A stretch of 64,000 nt of DNA from Morganella morganii (GTDB taxonomy: Bacteria > Pseudomonadota > Gammaproteobacteria > Enterobacterales > Enterobacteriaceae). Below the pieces are notes generated by a model, which saw nothing but the letters and a program-made list of their open reading frames with translations, was not told the origin of the DNA and did not search any database. Where the stretch lies: positions 186,001 to 250,000 of the forward strand of contig NZ_CP066129.1 of NCBI RefSeq assembly GCF_019242955.1, in the 5' to 3' direction. A program made the position numbers and the translations under genes. Below, one piece after another: positions 8,371 through 16,769 of this stretch. Every line of letters starts with the position of its first letter. Within the stretch, counting starts at the first letter, position 1.

Positions 8371-8386
8371 ACGCAAACGTTTTCTT
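8371..8386 (+). promoter_or_regulatory. PurR operator upstream of adeP
   Basis: acgcaaacgttttctt matches the 16-base E. coli PurR box consensus throughout. It lies 59 bases before the adeP start, in the place expected for repression by PurR with hypoxanthine or guanine as co-repressor. The match is seen directly; repression is inferred from E. coli. Confidence 0.85.
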
Positions 8387-8444
8387 TTTGAAAATGATGC
8401 GGTAGGATAAGCCGAAAAAAACAAATTTCCGGGACTCCTTATTC

Positions 8445-9779
8445 ATGACTACTCCGACTTCCGGCACTGATCCTCATCAGGGCCTGCTCCAGCGCGTGTT
8501 TAAATTACAGGAACACGGCACAACTGTCCGCACAGAAATTATTGCCGGGCTGACCACGTTCCTCACCATGGTGTATATCATCTTTGTAAACCCGCAAATC
8601 CTCTCGTTCGCCGGGATGGATATCAAAGCGGTGTTTGTCACCACCTGTCTGATTGCGGCCATCGGCAGTATCGGGATGGGGTTATTTGCTAACCTGCCGG
8701 TGGCGGTTGCGCCGGCGATGGGGCTGAATGCCTTTTTCGCCTTTGTGGTGGTGGGTGCAATGCACTACTCCTGGGAAGTGGCGATGGGCGCGATTTTCTG
8801 GGGGGCGGTCGGGCTGTTTATCCTGACCCTGCTGCGCATCCGTTACTGGCTGATTGCGCATATCCCGCTGGGTCTGCGGGTGGGGATCACCAGCGGTATC
8901 GGGCTGTTTATCGCCATGATGGGGCTGAAAAACGCCGGTATTATTGTGCCGAACGCGGATACGCTGGTGACTATCGGTAAGTTTACCGATCACGGTGTGG
9001 TGCTGGGCGCACTGGGCTTCTTTATTATCGCCATTCTGGCTGCCCGTAATATCCACGCGGCTGTACTGGTGTCAATCGTGGTGACCACCTCCATCGGGCT
9101 TTTCCTCGGCGATGTCACCTATAAGGGCATATTTGATGTGCCGCCGGGAATTACCTCTGTGGTCGGCCATGTGGATATCATGGGCGCGCTGGATTTATCC
9201 CTCGCCGGGATTATCTTCTCGTTTATGCTGGTGAACCTGTTTGACTCCTCCGGTACGCTGATCGGTGTGACAGACAAAGCCGGGCTGGCGGATGAGAAAG
9301 GCCGTTTCCCGAACATGAAAAAAGCGCTGTATGTGGACAGTATCAGCTCCGTCGCCGGCTCTGCGATGGGGACATCCTCCGTGACCGCATTTATTGAAAG
9401 TACTTCCGGGGTTTCTGTCGGCGGACGTACCGGTCTGACCGCCATTGTGGTTGGTCTGCTGTTCCTCGCGGCAATCTTTATTTCGCCGCTGGCAGCGATG
9501 GTTCCTGCTTACGCGACTGCCGGGGCGCTGATTTATGTCGGCGTGCTGATGACCTCCAGCCTGGTGCGTGTGAACTGGAATGATCTGACCGAATCGGTTC
9601 CGGCGTTTGTGACCGCTGTGATGATGCCGTTCAGTTTCTCTATCACTGAAGGGATTGCATTAGGGTTTATCGCTTACTGCGCCATGAAGCTGGGCACCGG
9701 CCGCTGGCGTGAGCTGAACCTGTGTGTAGTGGTGGTATCACTGCTGTTTATTCTGAAGATGGTATTTGTGGACGCCTGA
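8445..9779 (+). CDS. adeP: Adenine permease AdeP (PurP family)
   Basis: A 444-residue nucleobase:cation symporter (NCS2 AzgA-type branch), almost the same length as E. coli AdeP (445). The N-terminal block RVFKLQEHGTTVRTEIIAGLTTF and the motifs PAMGLNAFFAFVVVGAM, LFDSSGTLIGVTDKAGL and SISSVAGSAMGTSSVTAFIES are nearly identical to AdeP. They place the protein with the high-affinity adenine importers rather than the GhxP/GhxQ guanine-hypoxanthine branch. About 12-14 membrane segments. A perfect PurR box precedes the gene, so it should be repressed when purines are plentiful. A strong bidirectional terminator separates it from the convergent glycosyltransferase gene. Confidence 0.95.
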   Translation: MTTPTSGTDPHQGLLQRVFKLQEHGTTVRTEIIAGLTTFLTMVYIIFVNPQILSFAGMDIKAVFVTTCLIAAIGSIGMGLFANLPVAVAPAMGLNAFFAFVVVGAMHYSWEVAMGAIFWGAVGLFILTLLRIRYWLIAHIPLGLRVGITSGIGLFIAMMGLKNAGIIVPNADTLVTIGKFTDHGVVLGALGFFIIAILAARNIHAAVLVSIVVTTSIGLFLGDVTYKGIFDVPPGITSVVGHVDIMGALDLSLAGIIFSFMLVNLFDSSGTLIGVTDKAGLADEKGRFPNMKKALYVDSISSVAGSAMGTSSVTAFIESTSGVSVGGRTGLTAIVVGLLFLAAIFISPLAAMVPAYATAGALIYVGVLMTSSLVRVNWNDLTESVPAFVTAVMMPFSFSITEGIALGFIAYCAMKLGTGRWRELNLCVVVVSLLFILKMVFVDA

Positions 9780-9801
9780 TTCAGGCCGTCAGTCAGATGT
9801 G

Positions 9802-9843
9802 AAAAAACCGCGCGGTGTGAAGTGATACCGGCGCGGTTTTTTT
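9802..9843. terminator. Bidirectional terminator between adeP and the GT39-like gene
   Basis: An A-run and ccgcgc on the left pair with gcgcgg and a run of seven T on the right (stem about 12 base pairs). The symmetry gives a U-run in both directions, so it can end both convergent transcripts. Confidence 0.85.
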
Positions 9844-9852
9844 GTCTCTGTT

Positions 9853-11325
9853 TTAGCGGGCGGGATACACAATTCCCAGACAGACGGCTTCTTCTTTTGT
9901 GCCGGGCTGTGACTGATATATGACCTGTTTCCGCTTCGTGATAACCAGATCCGGCCAGTCTTCCAGCGCGCCGGTAAACGGCTCATCCGCGCAGGTGCGG
10001 TTCGCTTTGCCGATCAGCAGGGCACCGTCCCGGCGGATATTCTCACGGGTGACATGCAGGTTATAAATATTGGTTGCCCGGTAGGTATGGCCAAACTCAT
10101 TGATCCACGGCTGGATAGTTTCCGGCTGGTGATTACCGTAAAAGGTCAGCCACTCATGCAGGTATTCCCCGCCGGTATATTTCAGCGGTTTTCCGGTTTC
10201 CTGCTCCCACCAGGTTTCCGCCTCCGCAGTAAAGGTTTTCAGCCCGATATTTTTCTGTCCGGCATCGCGGATATTGAGACTCATCACTGCGGCATAGCCT
10301 GCGATAACGATAACCGCAAAGGCTATCAGCCCGTTCATCACGTTTTTCAGCGGTTTTACCGGCGGTGTTACCACCGAGCAGATCAGCGCGGGGATGCTGA
10401 GCAGGACAAAAGGCTGTAACCACTCGGTAATGCGTCCGCCTTTATGGAAGGTGAACCAGATATAAATTACGGCGAGCGGTGCCAGAATCATAATATTGAT
10501 AAGCCGTTTTGCCTGTTCTTTTGGCCAGCTGAAACGGCCGCCTTTAAGACGGATAATGACGGCAATAATGATCAGCGGATAAAAAACCGTGAACAGTGAA
10601 CCGGTGGTTTTCAGGGTTAAACCGGTTTTAATTTGTGAATCGACCCATTTAAAGGCGGCAAAATCATTGTTAACCAGCCAGATAACATTCGGAATGACCA
10701 GAGCAAACCAGAGGGCGATAGCGGCATAAAACCAGGGCGAGCGGTAACTTTCCCGCGCTTTCGGTACAAACAGCGTGAAGAGAAAGACCATACCGACCAG
10801 CGCCAGGGTGGAATATTTGCCCATGGTGGCAAGCCCCGACGTCAGTGCAAAACCCATCCACCAGGCGGGATTGTCATAAACGGCACGGACAAAAAAGTAC
10901 AGCACCCATGGCCAGAAGGTGACCAGGATATAGTTATCATTATAAGGAATTAAATCAAAATTAATGATCCCCGACAGATTCAGTGACAGCAGTGCCAGCC
11001 AGGCAAAATCAGTACGCTGCGTGAGGCGGTGTGTCAGATACCACACGCCGCCCATACCGATACCGATGCCGGTAAAATGGATGAAATACCAGTAGAAATC
11101 GGCGGCAATCAGATCAGGGAAGGCGATGACCGGATACATCAGCATGCCGACCAGCCACGGATTTTTCGGCGCACCCCATTCACCGGTTTTTCCCCAGTTG
11201 AGGGCTTCTACTGCATCATACGGTACTGTCGGATCGAATCTGTAACTGATAATAATCCAGAGCGTGACATAAGCTGCGACCCAAAACCAGACGGGGCGGT
11301 GTGACGTTTGTTGTGAAAAGTGCAT
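9853..11325 (-). CDS. GT39/PMT-like membrane glycosyltransferase
   Basis: A 490-residue polytopic inner-membrane protein with roughly 10-12 hydrophobic segments over residues 10-360, then a soluble periplasmic C-terminal domain of about 130 residues. The first periplasmic loop (about residues 30-45) carries acidic residues (FDPTVPYDAVEALNWGKTG), the place where ArnT/PMT-type (GT-C) enzymes hold their catalytic Asp/Glu. Enzymes of this fold transfer a sugar from a polyprenyl-phosphate donor to lipid or protein on the periplasmic side. The acceptor here is unknown; no arn or O-antigen genes are nearby. It stands alone on the minus strand between adeP and yihI. Family placement is reasonably firm, specific function is not. 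Confidence 0.7.
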   Translation of the reverse strand: MHFSQQTSHRPVWFWVAAYVTLWIIISYRFDPTVPYDAVEALNWGKTGEWGAPKNPWLVGMLMYPVIAFPDLIAADFYWYFIHFTGIGIGMGGVWYLTHRLTQRTDFAWLALLSLNLSGIINFDLIPYNDNYILVTFWPWVLYFFVRAVYDNPAWWMGFALTSGLATMGKYSTLALVGMVFLFTLFVPKARESYRSPWFYAAIALWFALVIPNVIWLVNNDFAAFKWVDSQIKTGLTLKTTGSLFTVFYPLIIIAVIIRLKGGRFSWPKEQAKRLINIMILAPLAVIYIWFTFHKGGRITEWLQPFVLLSIPALICSVVTPPVKPLKNVMNGLIAFAVIVIAGYAAVMSLNIRDAGQKNIGLKTFTAEAETWWEQETGKPLKYTGGEYLHEWLTFYGNHQPETIQPWINEFGHTYRATNIYNLHVTRENIRRDGALLIGKANRTCADEPFTGALEDWPDLVITKRKQVIYQSQPGTKEEAVCLGIVYPAR

Positions 11326-11541
11326 AATTCTATATCTTGGTTAAAATAATAGCTGTGTTCATTATTCACCCGGAGGCGAAATGATAGATCGTTTTGACGG
11401 AAATCAGGGTAAACTAGCCGCCAGCGAATCACTGTCATAGCTGCGGGTAACCCGGAAGCCGTGAATATAGTTTTGTACTGTTCATTTACGTGGTAAATGT
11501 TAACACAAATTAATCAGTTAATTTTTAAGCGAGTAAGGTAT

Positions 11542-12045
11542 ATGGCCGCTATTTCAAAAAAACCATCCCGGTCACGGACACCCAAAAAAAGCCGTGAGGA
11601 GCTCAACGCGGAAGGCCGTGAACGTAAACGGCAGAAAAAGCACCGCGGTAATCCGTCCGGTGCCCGTCAGCAGGATGATGCCCGCAAGACCGGCCGTGGT
11701 ACGGATAATGCGGTTGCTGATCCGCGTATCGGCAGTAAAAAACCGGTTCCGCTGATTGCTGAAGGCAGAACCTCTGTCAAACCGGCGGTAAAAAAACCGG
11801 CTGAGCCGCTCAAAGCCGGATTGTCTCCGGAAGATGAGCTGGTAAAACTCGAGAACGACGAGCGTCTCGATGCATTACTGCAGCGCCTTGAGAACAATGA
11901 AACCCTGACCGCAGAAGAAAATACTTACGTCGATACTATGCTTGAACGTATCGATGCGCTGATGGAAAAACTCGGTATTTCTCTTGATGAAGATGATGAT
12001 GAAGAGAAAACCGACGACATCATGCAACTGCTGAAAGGGCGCTGA
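11542..12045 (+). CDS. yihI: Der GTPase-activating protein YihI
   Basis: A 167-residue soluble protein matching E. coli YihI. It has a highly basic N-terminus (KKSREELNAEGRERKRQKKHRG), then DPRIGSKKP, then an acidic helical C-terminal part with LENDERLDALLQRLE and an Asp/Glu-rich tail (DEDDDEEK). YihI stimulates the GTPase Der (EngA), which works in 50S ribosome assembly. The ATG at 11542 follows a GTAAGG ribosome site; the upstream in-frame ATG at 11497 adds 15 residues that are absent from the family. It is followed by a strong terminator. In E. coli it also sits directly before hemN; here a SemiSWEET-like gene lies between. Confidence 0.93.
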   Translation: MAAISKKPSRSRTPKKSREELNAEGRERKRQKKHRGNPSGARQQDDARKTGRGTDNAVADPRIGSKKPVPLIAEGRTSVKPAVKKPAEPLKAGLSPEDELVKLENDERLDALLQRLENNETLTAEENTYVDTMLERIDALMEKLGISLDEDDDEEKTDDIMQLLKGR

Positions 12046-12082
12046 TCTTCCGTTATTCCGCTGAAACCGGCGGTACTGCATT

Positions 12083-12120
12083 AAAACCGGCGTAACAGGC
12101 GACTGTTATGCCGGTTTTCT
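12083..12120 (+). terminator. Terminator of yihI
   Basis: A 16-base stem (arms 12083-12098 and 12103-12118, one internal mismatch) with a 4-base loop, rich in aaaaccgg/ccggtttt. The T-rich right arm serves as the U-run. Confidence 0.8.
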
Positions 12121-12308
12121 TATATTCAGCCTACGTGTTTGCCGTGTTATCTGCCTTAATAGCGGATTAAATACCGGCATTAAGGTGGTTATCTGCAATA
12201 TCAGTGCGTTTTTTCTGTGACGGCACGGGCAGATATATTATTGAAAATAATAAATAATTCTGAAGAATAATGCAAAGTTATGCTGATACGGTTCTCCGGG
12301 AGATTCCA

Positions 12309-12587
12309 ATGAGTAATACACAACGTCAGCCGCATGATCACAGCCGCTTTATCCGCTGCCTTGGCTGGGTGGCAACCTTTACAGCATTCTGCATGTATGT
12401 CTCGTATATTCCTCAGATAATGGACAATCTGGCGGGGCATAAAACATCCCCGTTACAGCCGCTGGCTGCCGCATTTAACTGTACACTCTGGGTGATTTAC
12501 GGCATTAAAGTGAAAGATCTGCCGGTGGCGGTCGCCAATGCGCCCGGTGTTCTGTTCGGATTAGCGGCGATGCTGACTGCTCTGTAG
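12309..12587 (+). CDS. SemiSWEET-family (PQ-loop) sugar transporter
   Basis: A 92-residue protein with three predicted membrane helices, the length of bacterial SemiSWEETs. The PQ-loop signature is clear in helix 1 (FTAFCMYVSYIPQIMDNL, with Pro-Gln near residues 39-40). A conserved Asn-X-X-X-Trp pattern follows in helix 2 (AFNCTLWVIYGIK). Such proteins work as homodimers to give six helices and let sugars cross the membrane. The start ATG at 12309 has a GGGAGA ribosome site; the upstream in-frame ATG (12270) is poorer. It sits alone between yihI and hemN with its own AT-rich upstream region. The substrate is unknown. Confidence 0.85.
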   Translation: MSNTQRQPHDHSRFIRCLGWVATFTAFCMYVSYIPQIMDNLAGHKTSPLQPLAAAFNCTLWVIYGIKVKDLPVAVANAPGVLFGLAAMLTAL

Positions 12588-12725
12588 TTATGTCACCGGC
12601 ACCGGATTGTCTGTCTGTGGTGTGATCATATTAATCGGGCGGCAGATCCGATAAACTGTGCGGCACACTAAACCGTCAGAGAACGGAAACATATTAATTC
12701 TGCAAAGGTGAGCAAAGGGGAGAGC

Positions 12726-14096
12726 ATGTCTGACGCGATCATCTGGGATCTGGCATTGATCCGGAAATATAACTATTCCGGTCCGCGATACACGTCGTAT
12801 CCGACTGCACTGGAATTTAATCAGCAGTACAGTGACAGTGATTTTATCGCCTCGGCACACCGCTATCCGCAGCGTCCGTTGTCGTTATATGTGCATATCC
12901 CGTTCTGCCATAAATTATGCTATTTCTGCGGCTGTAATAAATTAGTCACCCGGCAGAAGCATAAGGCGGATGAATATCTGGCTGTGCTGGAGAAAGAGAT
13001 CGCCGCCCGTGCCCCGTTATTTGCCGGACGCGAAGTGCATCAGATGCACTGGGGCGGCGGCACGCCGACCTATCTCGATAAAGCGCAGATCAGCCGTCTG
13101 ACCGGTATGCTGCGCAAACATTTTGATTTTGCGGCGGATGCCGAGCTTTCCATTGAAATTGATCCGCGTGAAATAGAACTGGATGTTATCGACCATCTGC
13201 GGGCGGAAGGATTTAACCGCCTGAGTATGGGTGTGCAGGATTTTAATAAAGAAGTACAGCGCCTGGTCAACCGCGAGCAGGATGAAGCCACGATTTTTGC
13301 CCTGGTGGAGCGTGCCCGTGAAACCGGGTTTGAATCCGTCAGTATCGACCTGATATACGGTCTGCCGAAACAGACCCCGGAAAGCTTTGCGTTTACCCTG
13401 AAACGGGTGGCGGAACTGTCACCGGATCGCCTGAGTGTCTTTAACTATGCCCATCTGCCGAACCTGTTTGCCGCCCAGCGGAAAATCAAAGATGAAGACC
13501 TGCCATCCGCAGAGCAGAAACTGACGATTTTACAGCAGACAATTGAAAACCTGACCGGCAGCGGCTATCAGTTTATCGGGATGGATCACTTTGCCAAACC
13601 GGATGATGAACTGGCTATCGCTCAGAATAACGGTATTCTGCACCGCAATTTCCAGGGGTATACCACCCATGAAGAGTGTGATTTGCTGGGCTTTGGCGTC
13701 TCTGCGATCAGCATGCTGGGTGATCACTATGCCCAGAACCAGAAAGACCTGAAAACCTGGTATGCACAGGTGGAAGAACGCGGCAACGGGTTGTGCCGCG
13801 GGCTGGTGCTGACGGAAGAGGATTGCCTGCGCCGTGATGTGATTAAGGCGCTGATCTGTAATTTCCGCCTGGATTATGCGCAGATTGAAAAACAGTACAA
13901 CCTGAATTTTAAAACCCATTTCACCGAAGATCTGCAATTATTACAGCCGATGGCCGATGACGGGCTGGTTGAGATCCGCGACGATGCTCTGGTGGTCACG
14001 CCGCGCGGACGTCTGCTTATCCGTAATATCTGTATGTGTTTTGATACTTACCTGCGTAACCAGATGCGGCAGCGTCAGTTCTCCCGCGTGATTTAA
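12726..14096 (+). CDS. hemN: Oxygen-independent coproporphyrinogen III dehydrogenase
   Basis: A 456-residue radical SAM enzyme (E. coli HemN is 457). The iron-sulfur motif is HIPFCHKLCYFCGC near residues 57-70, including the extra fourth cysteine typical of HemN. The SAM-binding GGGTP and the RLSMGVQDF block are present, and the C-terminal CMCFDTYLR is intact. It decarboxylates coproporphyrinogen III to protoporphyrinogen IX without oxygen, in heme biosynthesis. ATG 12726 has an AAGGGGAG ribosome site; a GTG at 12708 would put that site inside the gene. The gene converges with glnG: the stop codons overlap by 4 bases, so the two transcripts must run into each other. Confidence 0.97.
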   Translation: MSDAIIWDLALIRKYNYSGPRYTSYPTALEFNQQYSDSDFIASAHRYPQRPLSLYVHIPFCHKLCYFCGCNKLVTRQKHKADEYLAVLEKEIAARAPLFAGREVHQMHWGGGTPTYLDKAQISRLTGMLRKHFDFAADAELSIEIDPREIELDVIDHLRAEGFNRLSMGVQDFNKEVQRLVNREQDEATIFALVERARETGFESVSIDLIYGLPKQTPESFAFTLKRVAELSPDRLSVFNYAHLPNLFAAQRKIKDEDLPSAEQKLTILQQTIENLTGSGYQFIGMDHFAKPDDELAIAQNNGILHRNFQGYTTHEECDLLGFGVSAISMLGDHYAQNQKDLKTWYAQVEERGNGLCRGLVLTEEDCLRRDVIKALICNFRLDYAQIEKQYNLNFKTHFTEDLQLLQPMADDGLVEIRDDALVVTPRGRLLIRNICMCFDTYLRNQMRQRQFSRVI

Positions 14097-15547
14097 TCTG
14101 CTTCCGGGGTTGATGCGGTGTCATCAATCCCGGCCTCTTTCAGTTTCCGTGTCAGTGTATTACGCCCCCAGCCCAGCAGACGGGCGGCATCCTGTTTGTG
14201 TCCGTTGCTGTAATTCAGTGCGCACTGCAACAGGGTGCGTTCAAACAGCGGCAGGGCATCCGCCAGCAAATCTGTTTTTCCGGTCTGTAACTGTGCATCC
14301 GCCCACTGTGCCAGCTGTTTATCCCAGCTGCCGGCAGCCGGGTCATAACTGTTTTCATAACGGATTTGTTCTCCGGCAGCGGTCATTGTCAGGTCAGCAG
14401 GCAGATCCTGCGGCAGCACTTCCTGAGTGGCGGACATCACAGTCAGCCAGCGGCAGACGTTTTCCAGCTGGCGGACGTTACCGGACCACCGCAGCTGCAT
14501 CAGTAATTTTTCCGTATCCGGATGCAGTGTTTTCGCCTCAGTTCCCAGCTCTTTTGCTGTTTTTTGCAGAAAATGACGTGTCAGGCGCGGAATATCCCCC
14601 GGCCGTTCCCGCAGCGGCGGTAACTGTATGCGGATAACATTCAGGCGGTGAAACAGATCTTCGCGGAATTTACCTTCTGTTACCAGCCGTTCCAGATCCT
14701 GGTGAGTCGCGGCAATAATCCGGACATCCACTTTCACCGGAGCGTAACCACCAACGCGGTAAAACTGGCCTTCCGCCAGCACGCGCAGCAGCCGGGTCTG
14801 AATATCGAGCGGCATATCACCGATTTCATCGAGAAACAGCGAGCCGCCGTCAGCCTGCTCAAAACGCCCCTGACGTACCTGTAAGGCGCCGGTAAACGCC
14901 CCTTTTTCATGGCCGAAGAGTTCTGACTCAATCAGGTCTTTCGGGATCGCTGCCATATTGAGCGCAATAAACGGCGCGTCCGCGCGCGGGCTGTGATGGT
15001 GCAGAGCGTGAGCCACCAACTCTTTCCCGGTCCCGGATTCACCGTTAATCAGCACACTGATGGAGGAGCGGGATAACCGGCCTATTACCCGGTACACTTC
15101 CTGCATTGCCGGGGATTCCCCGATAATACCGGAAACCGGATCAGCAGTGACTTCCTGCCGCACCGGCAGATGCTGTTCCCGGTAATGTTCCAGAGCACGG
15201 GCGACCAGCGTAACGGCATCATCAATATCAAAGGGTTTCGGCAGATAATCAAACGCGCCCTGCTGGTATGCATTCACCGCGGCATCCAGGTCGGAATGGG
15301 CGGTCATGATAATCACCGGCAGCAGGGGGTTATGCTGTTTGACAGCCGCCAGCAGGGACAATCCGTCCATGCCCGGCATCCGGATATCGGAGATCAGTAC
15401 GTCCGGCTGCCCGCTGTTCAGCGCCGCCAGGGCATTTTCAGCACTGTCAAAACAGATACAGTTATAACCGGCGCTGTTCAGTGCACGTTCAAGCACCCAG
15501 CGGATCGCGCTGTCATCATCAACGACCCAGATTTTTCCCGGCTGCAT
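14093..15547 (-). CDS. glnG: Nitrogen regulator NtrC (NR-I)
   Basis: A 484-residue sigma54 activator. Domains in order: response receiver (1-120, phospho-acceptor Asp in LISDIRMPGMDG near 54); AAA+ domain (about 140-380) with Walker A GESGTGKE, the sigma54-contacting GAFTGA loop, and GGSLFLDEIGD; and a Fis-type helix-turn-helix at the C-terminus (AARLLGWGRNTLTRKLKE). When phosphorylated by NtrB it opens sigma54 promoters such as the one upstream of glnA here. It is the last gene of glnA-glnL-glnG, 18 bases after glnL. Confidence 0.97.
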   Translation of the reverse strand: MQPGKIWVVDDDSAIRWVLERALNSAGYNCICFDSAENALAALNSGQPDVLISDIRMPGMDGLSLLAAVKQHNPLLPVIIMTAHSDLDAAVNAYQQGAFDYLPKPFDIDDAVTLVARALEHYREQHLPVRQEVTADPVSGIIGESPAMQEVYRVIGRLSRSSISVLINGESGTGKELVAHALHHHSPRADAPFIALNMAAIPKDLIESELFGHEKGAFTGALQVRQGRFEQADGGSLFLDEIGDMPLDIQTRLLRVLAEGQFYRVGGYAPVKVDVRIIAATHQDLERLVTEGKFREDLFHRLNVIRIQLPPLRERPGDIPRLTRHFLQKTAKELGTEAKTLHPDTEKLLMQLRWSGNVRQLENVCRWLTVMSATQEVLPQDLPADLTMTAAGEQIRYENSYDPAAGSWDKQLAQWADAQLQTGKTDLLADALPLFERTLLQCALNYSNGHKQDAARLLGWGRNTLTRKLKEAGIDDTASTPEAD

Positions 15548-15565
15548 ATGACCTCCTCAACAGGC

Positions 15566-16615
15566 TTACTGACGGATTGGCAGATAAAGTGAAAATAAGG
15601 TGTGACCCGGCCAGCTGCTGAATTCAATTTTGCCGTTATGCTGATCGATCAGATTACGGGCAATGGATAAACCCAGCCCGGAGCCGCCTTCACGGCCGCT
15701 GACCATCGGGTAAAACAGGGTATCCAGGATATGCGGCGGAATTCCCGGGCCGTTGTCTTCAATATCAATTCTGGCTGCCAGCCGGTAGCGCTCGCCGTGC
15801 AGCATCACCTGGAATGCAGTGCGGGTACGCAGAATAATCGTGCCCCCTGAGGCGTGCAGGGCTTCCAGGGCATTACGCATAATATTGAGGATAACCTGTT
15901 CGATCTGGTCGGGATAATGCGATAACTCCGGCAAACTGGGATCATAATCTTTGACCAGCGTGATATTGTCCGGCTTTTCCAGGTTGATAAGCTGAAAGAC
16001 CCGCTCCGCCACATGGTGAATGCTCTGCATACTTTTCCGGCCCGGATGCTGGGGACCAAGAAGGCGATCAACCAGCGCCCGCAGGCGATCAGCCTGTTCG
16101 ATAATAACCTGTGTGTATTCCTGAAGTGACGGGTCCGGTAACGCACGGGATAACAGCTGTGCGGCACCGCGCAGCCCGCCGAGCGGATTTTTGATTTCGT
16201 GAGCGAGTCCGCGCACCAGATCACGGGCAGCAGCCTGTTGCGCCTGCTGTAACTGTTCCTGGGTAATGCGCCGGTGGCTGTCGAGGGGGGTCAGTTCCAG
16301 CAGAATAAAATTCCCGGATACCGGCTGTGCACTCAGGGACAGTGCATGCATCTGATTATTCACCACCAGGGTCACATCGTTGTCAGTAAAACTGTGGCCT
16401 TCTGCCAGTGCGGACTGAAAGGCGGCGGTATCGAGGGAAAGGTAACTGTATAAAATAGGGAGCGGTGTGCCGGTGAGTTTACGGGCACTCTGGGCGAATA
16501 ACTGCATGGCCGACTGATTGGCGTAGCGGATAATCAGATCATTATCCAGCAGCAGGACACAGTTAATCAGTGAATCAAGGAGTTGTTCCGCCTGCGGTCT
16601 GTTATCCGGGTTCAT
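15566..16615 (-). CDS. glnL: Nitrogen sensor kinase/phosphatase NtrB (NR-II)
   Basis: A 349-residue cytosolic histidine kinase, exactly the E. coli length from the ATG at 16615. That ATG is 9 bases after GAGG; the ATG at 16621 is too close to the ribosome site. An N-terminal PAS domain (about 8-115) is followed by the H-box [17 protein letters not shown] (phospho-His near 139). The ATPase domain has N-box [11 protein letters not shown]1 DNGPGIPP and G2 [14 protein letters not shown]. It phosphorylates NtrC under nitrogen limitation and, bound by PII (GlnB), dephosphorylates it. A perfect NtrC palindrome sits just upstream (16631-16647), which in E. coli represses the internal glnL promoter. 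Confidence 0.97.
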   Translation of the reverse strand: MNPDNRPQAEQLLDSLINCVLLLDNDLIIRYANQSAMQLFAQSARKLTGTPLPILYSYLSLDTAAFQSALAEGHSFTDNDVTLVVNNQMHALSLSAQPVSGNFILLELTPLDSHRRITQEQLQQAQQAAARDLVRGLAHEIKNPLGGLRGAAQLLSRALPDPSLQEYTQVIIEQADRLRALVDRLLGPQHPGRKSMQSIHHVAERVFQLINLEKPDNITLVKDYDPSLPELSHYPDQIEQVILNIMRNALEALHASGGTIILRTRTAFQVMLHGERYRLAARIDIEDNGPGIPPHILDTLFYPMVSGREGGSGLGLSIARNLIDQHNGKIEFSSWPGHTLFSLYLPIRQ

Positions 16616-16630
16616 CGTCATCCACCTCTT

Positions 16631-16647
16631 TGCACCAATTTGGTGCA
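16631..16647 (-). promoter_or_regulatory. NtrC binding site upstream of glnL
   Basis: tgcaccaatttggtgca has perfect 7-base half-sites (TGCACCA/TGGTGCA) around a 3-base centre. It ends 15 bases from the glnL start. By analogy with E. coli glnLp it should let NtrC limit expression of its own operon from the internal promoter. Confidence 0.85.
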
Positions 16648-16677
16648 TTGTAGCGTATTTACCCCGCAGGAGAAAAG

Positions 16678-16760
16678 GACCCGCCCAACGGCGGGTCAAG
16701 TGCTTCACGGCAACAAAATAAACCGGAGCCTGTCACTCTGAGTGCCGCCAAACGGCGGCA
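16678..16760 (-). terminator. Two near-identical hairpins between glnA and glnL
   Basis: Stem 1 is tgccgcc/ggcggca at 16743-16760; stem 2 is gacccgcc/ggcgggtc at 16678-16697. Both have a 4-base loop (aaac and caac) and share the core CCGCC-N-AACGGCGG. The second is followed on the minus strand by CTTTTCT, a weak U-run. Together they would attenuate read-through from glnA, so that glutamine synthetase is made in large excess over the regulators. Confidence 0.65.
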
Positions 16761-16769
16761 CAATCAGAA

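Noticed and set aside
8316-8444. Purine riboswitch in front of adeP
   Set aside because: The leader shows a PurR box and a terminator but no three-way junction with the conserved loop sequences of purine riboswitches.
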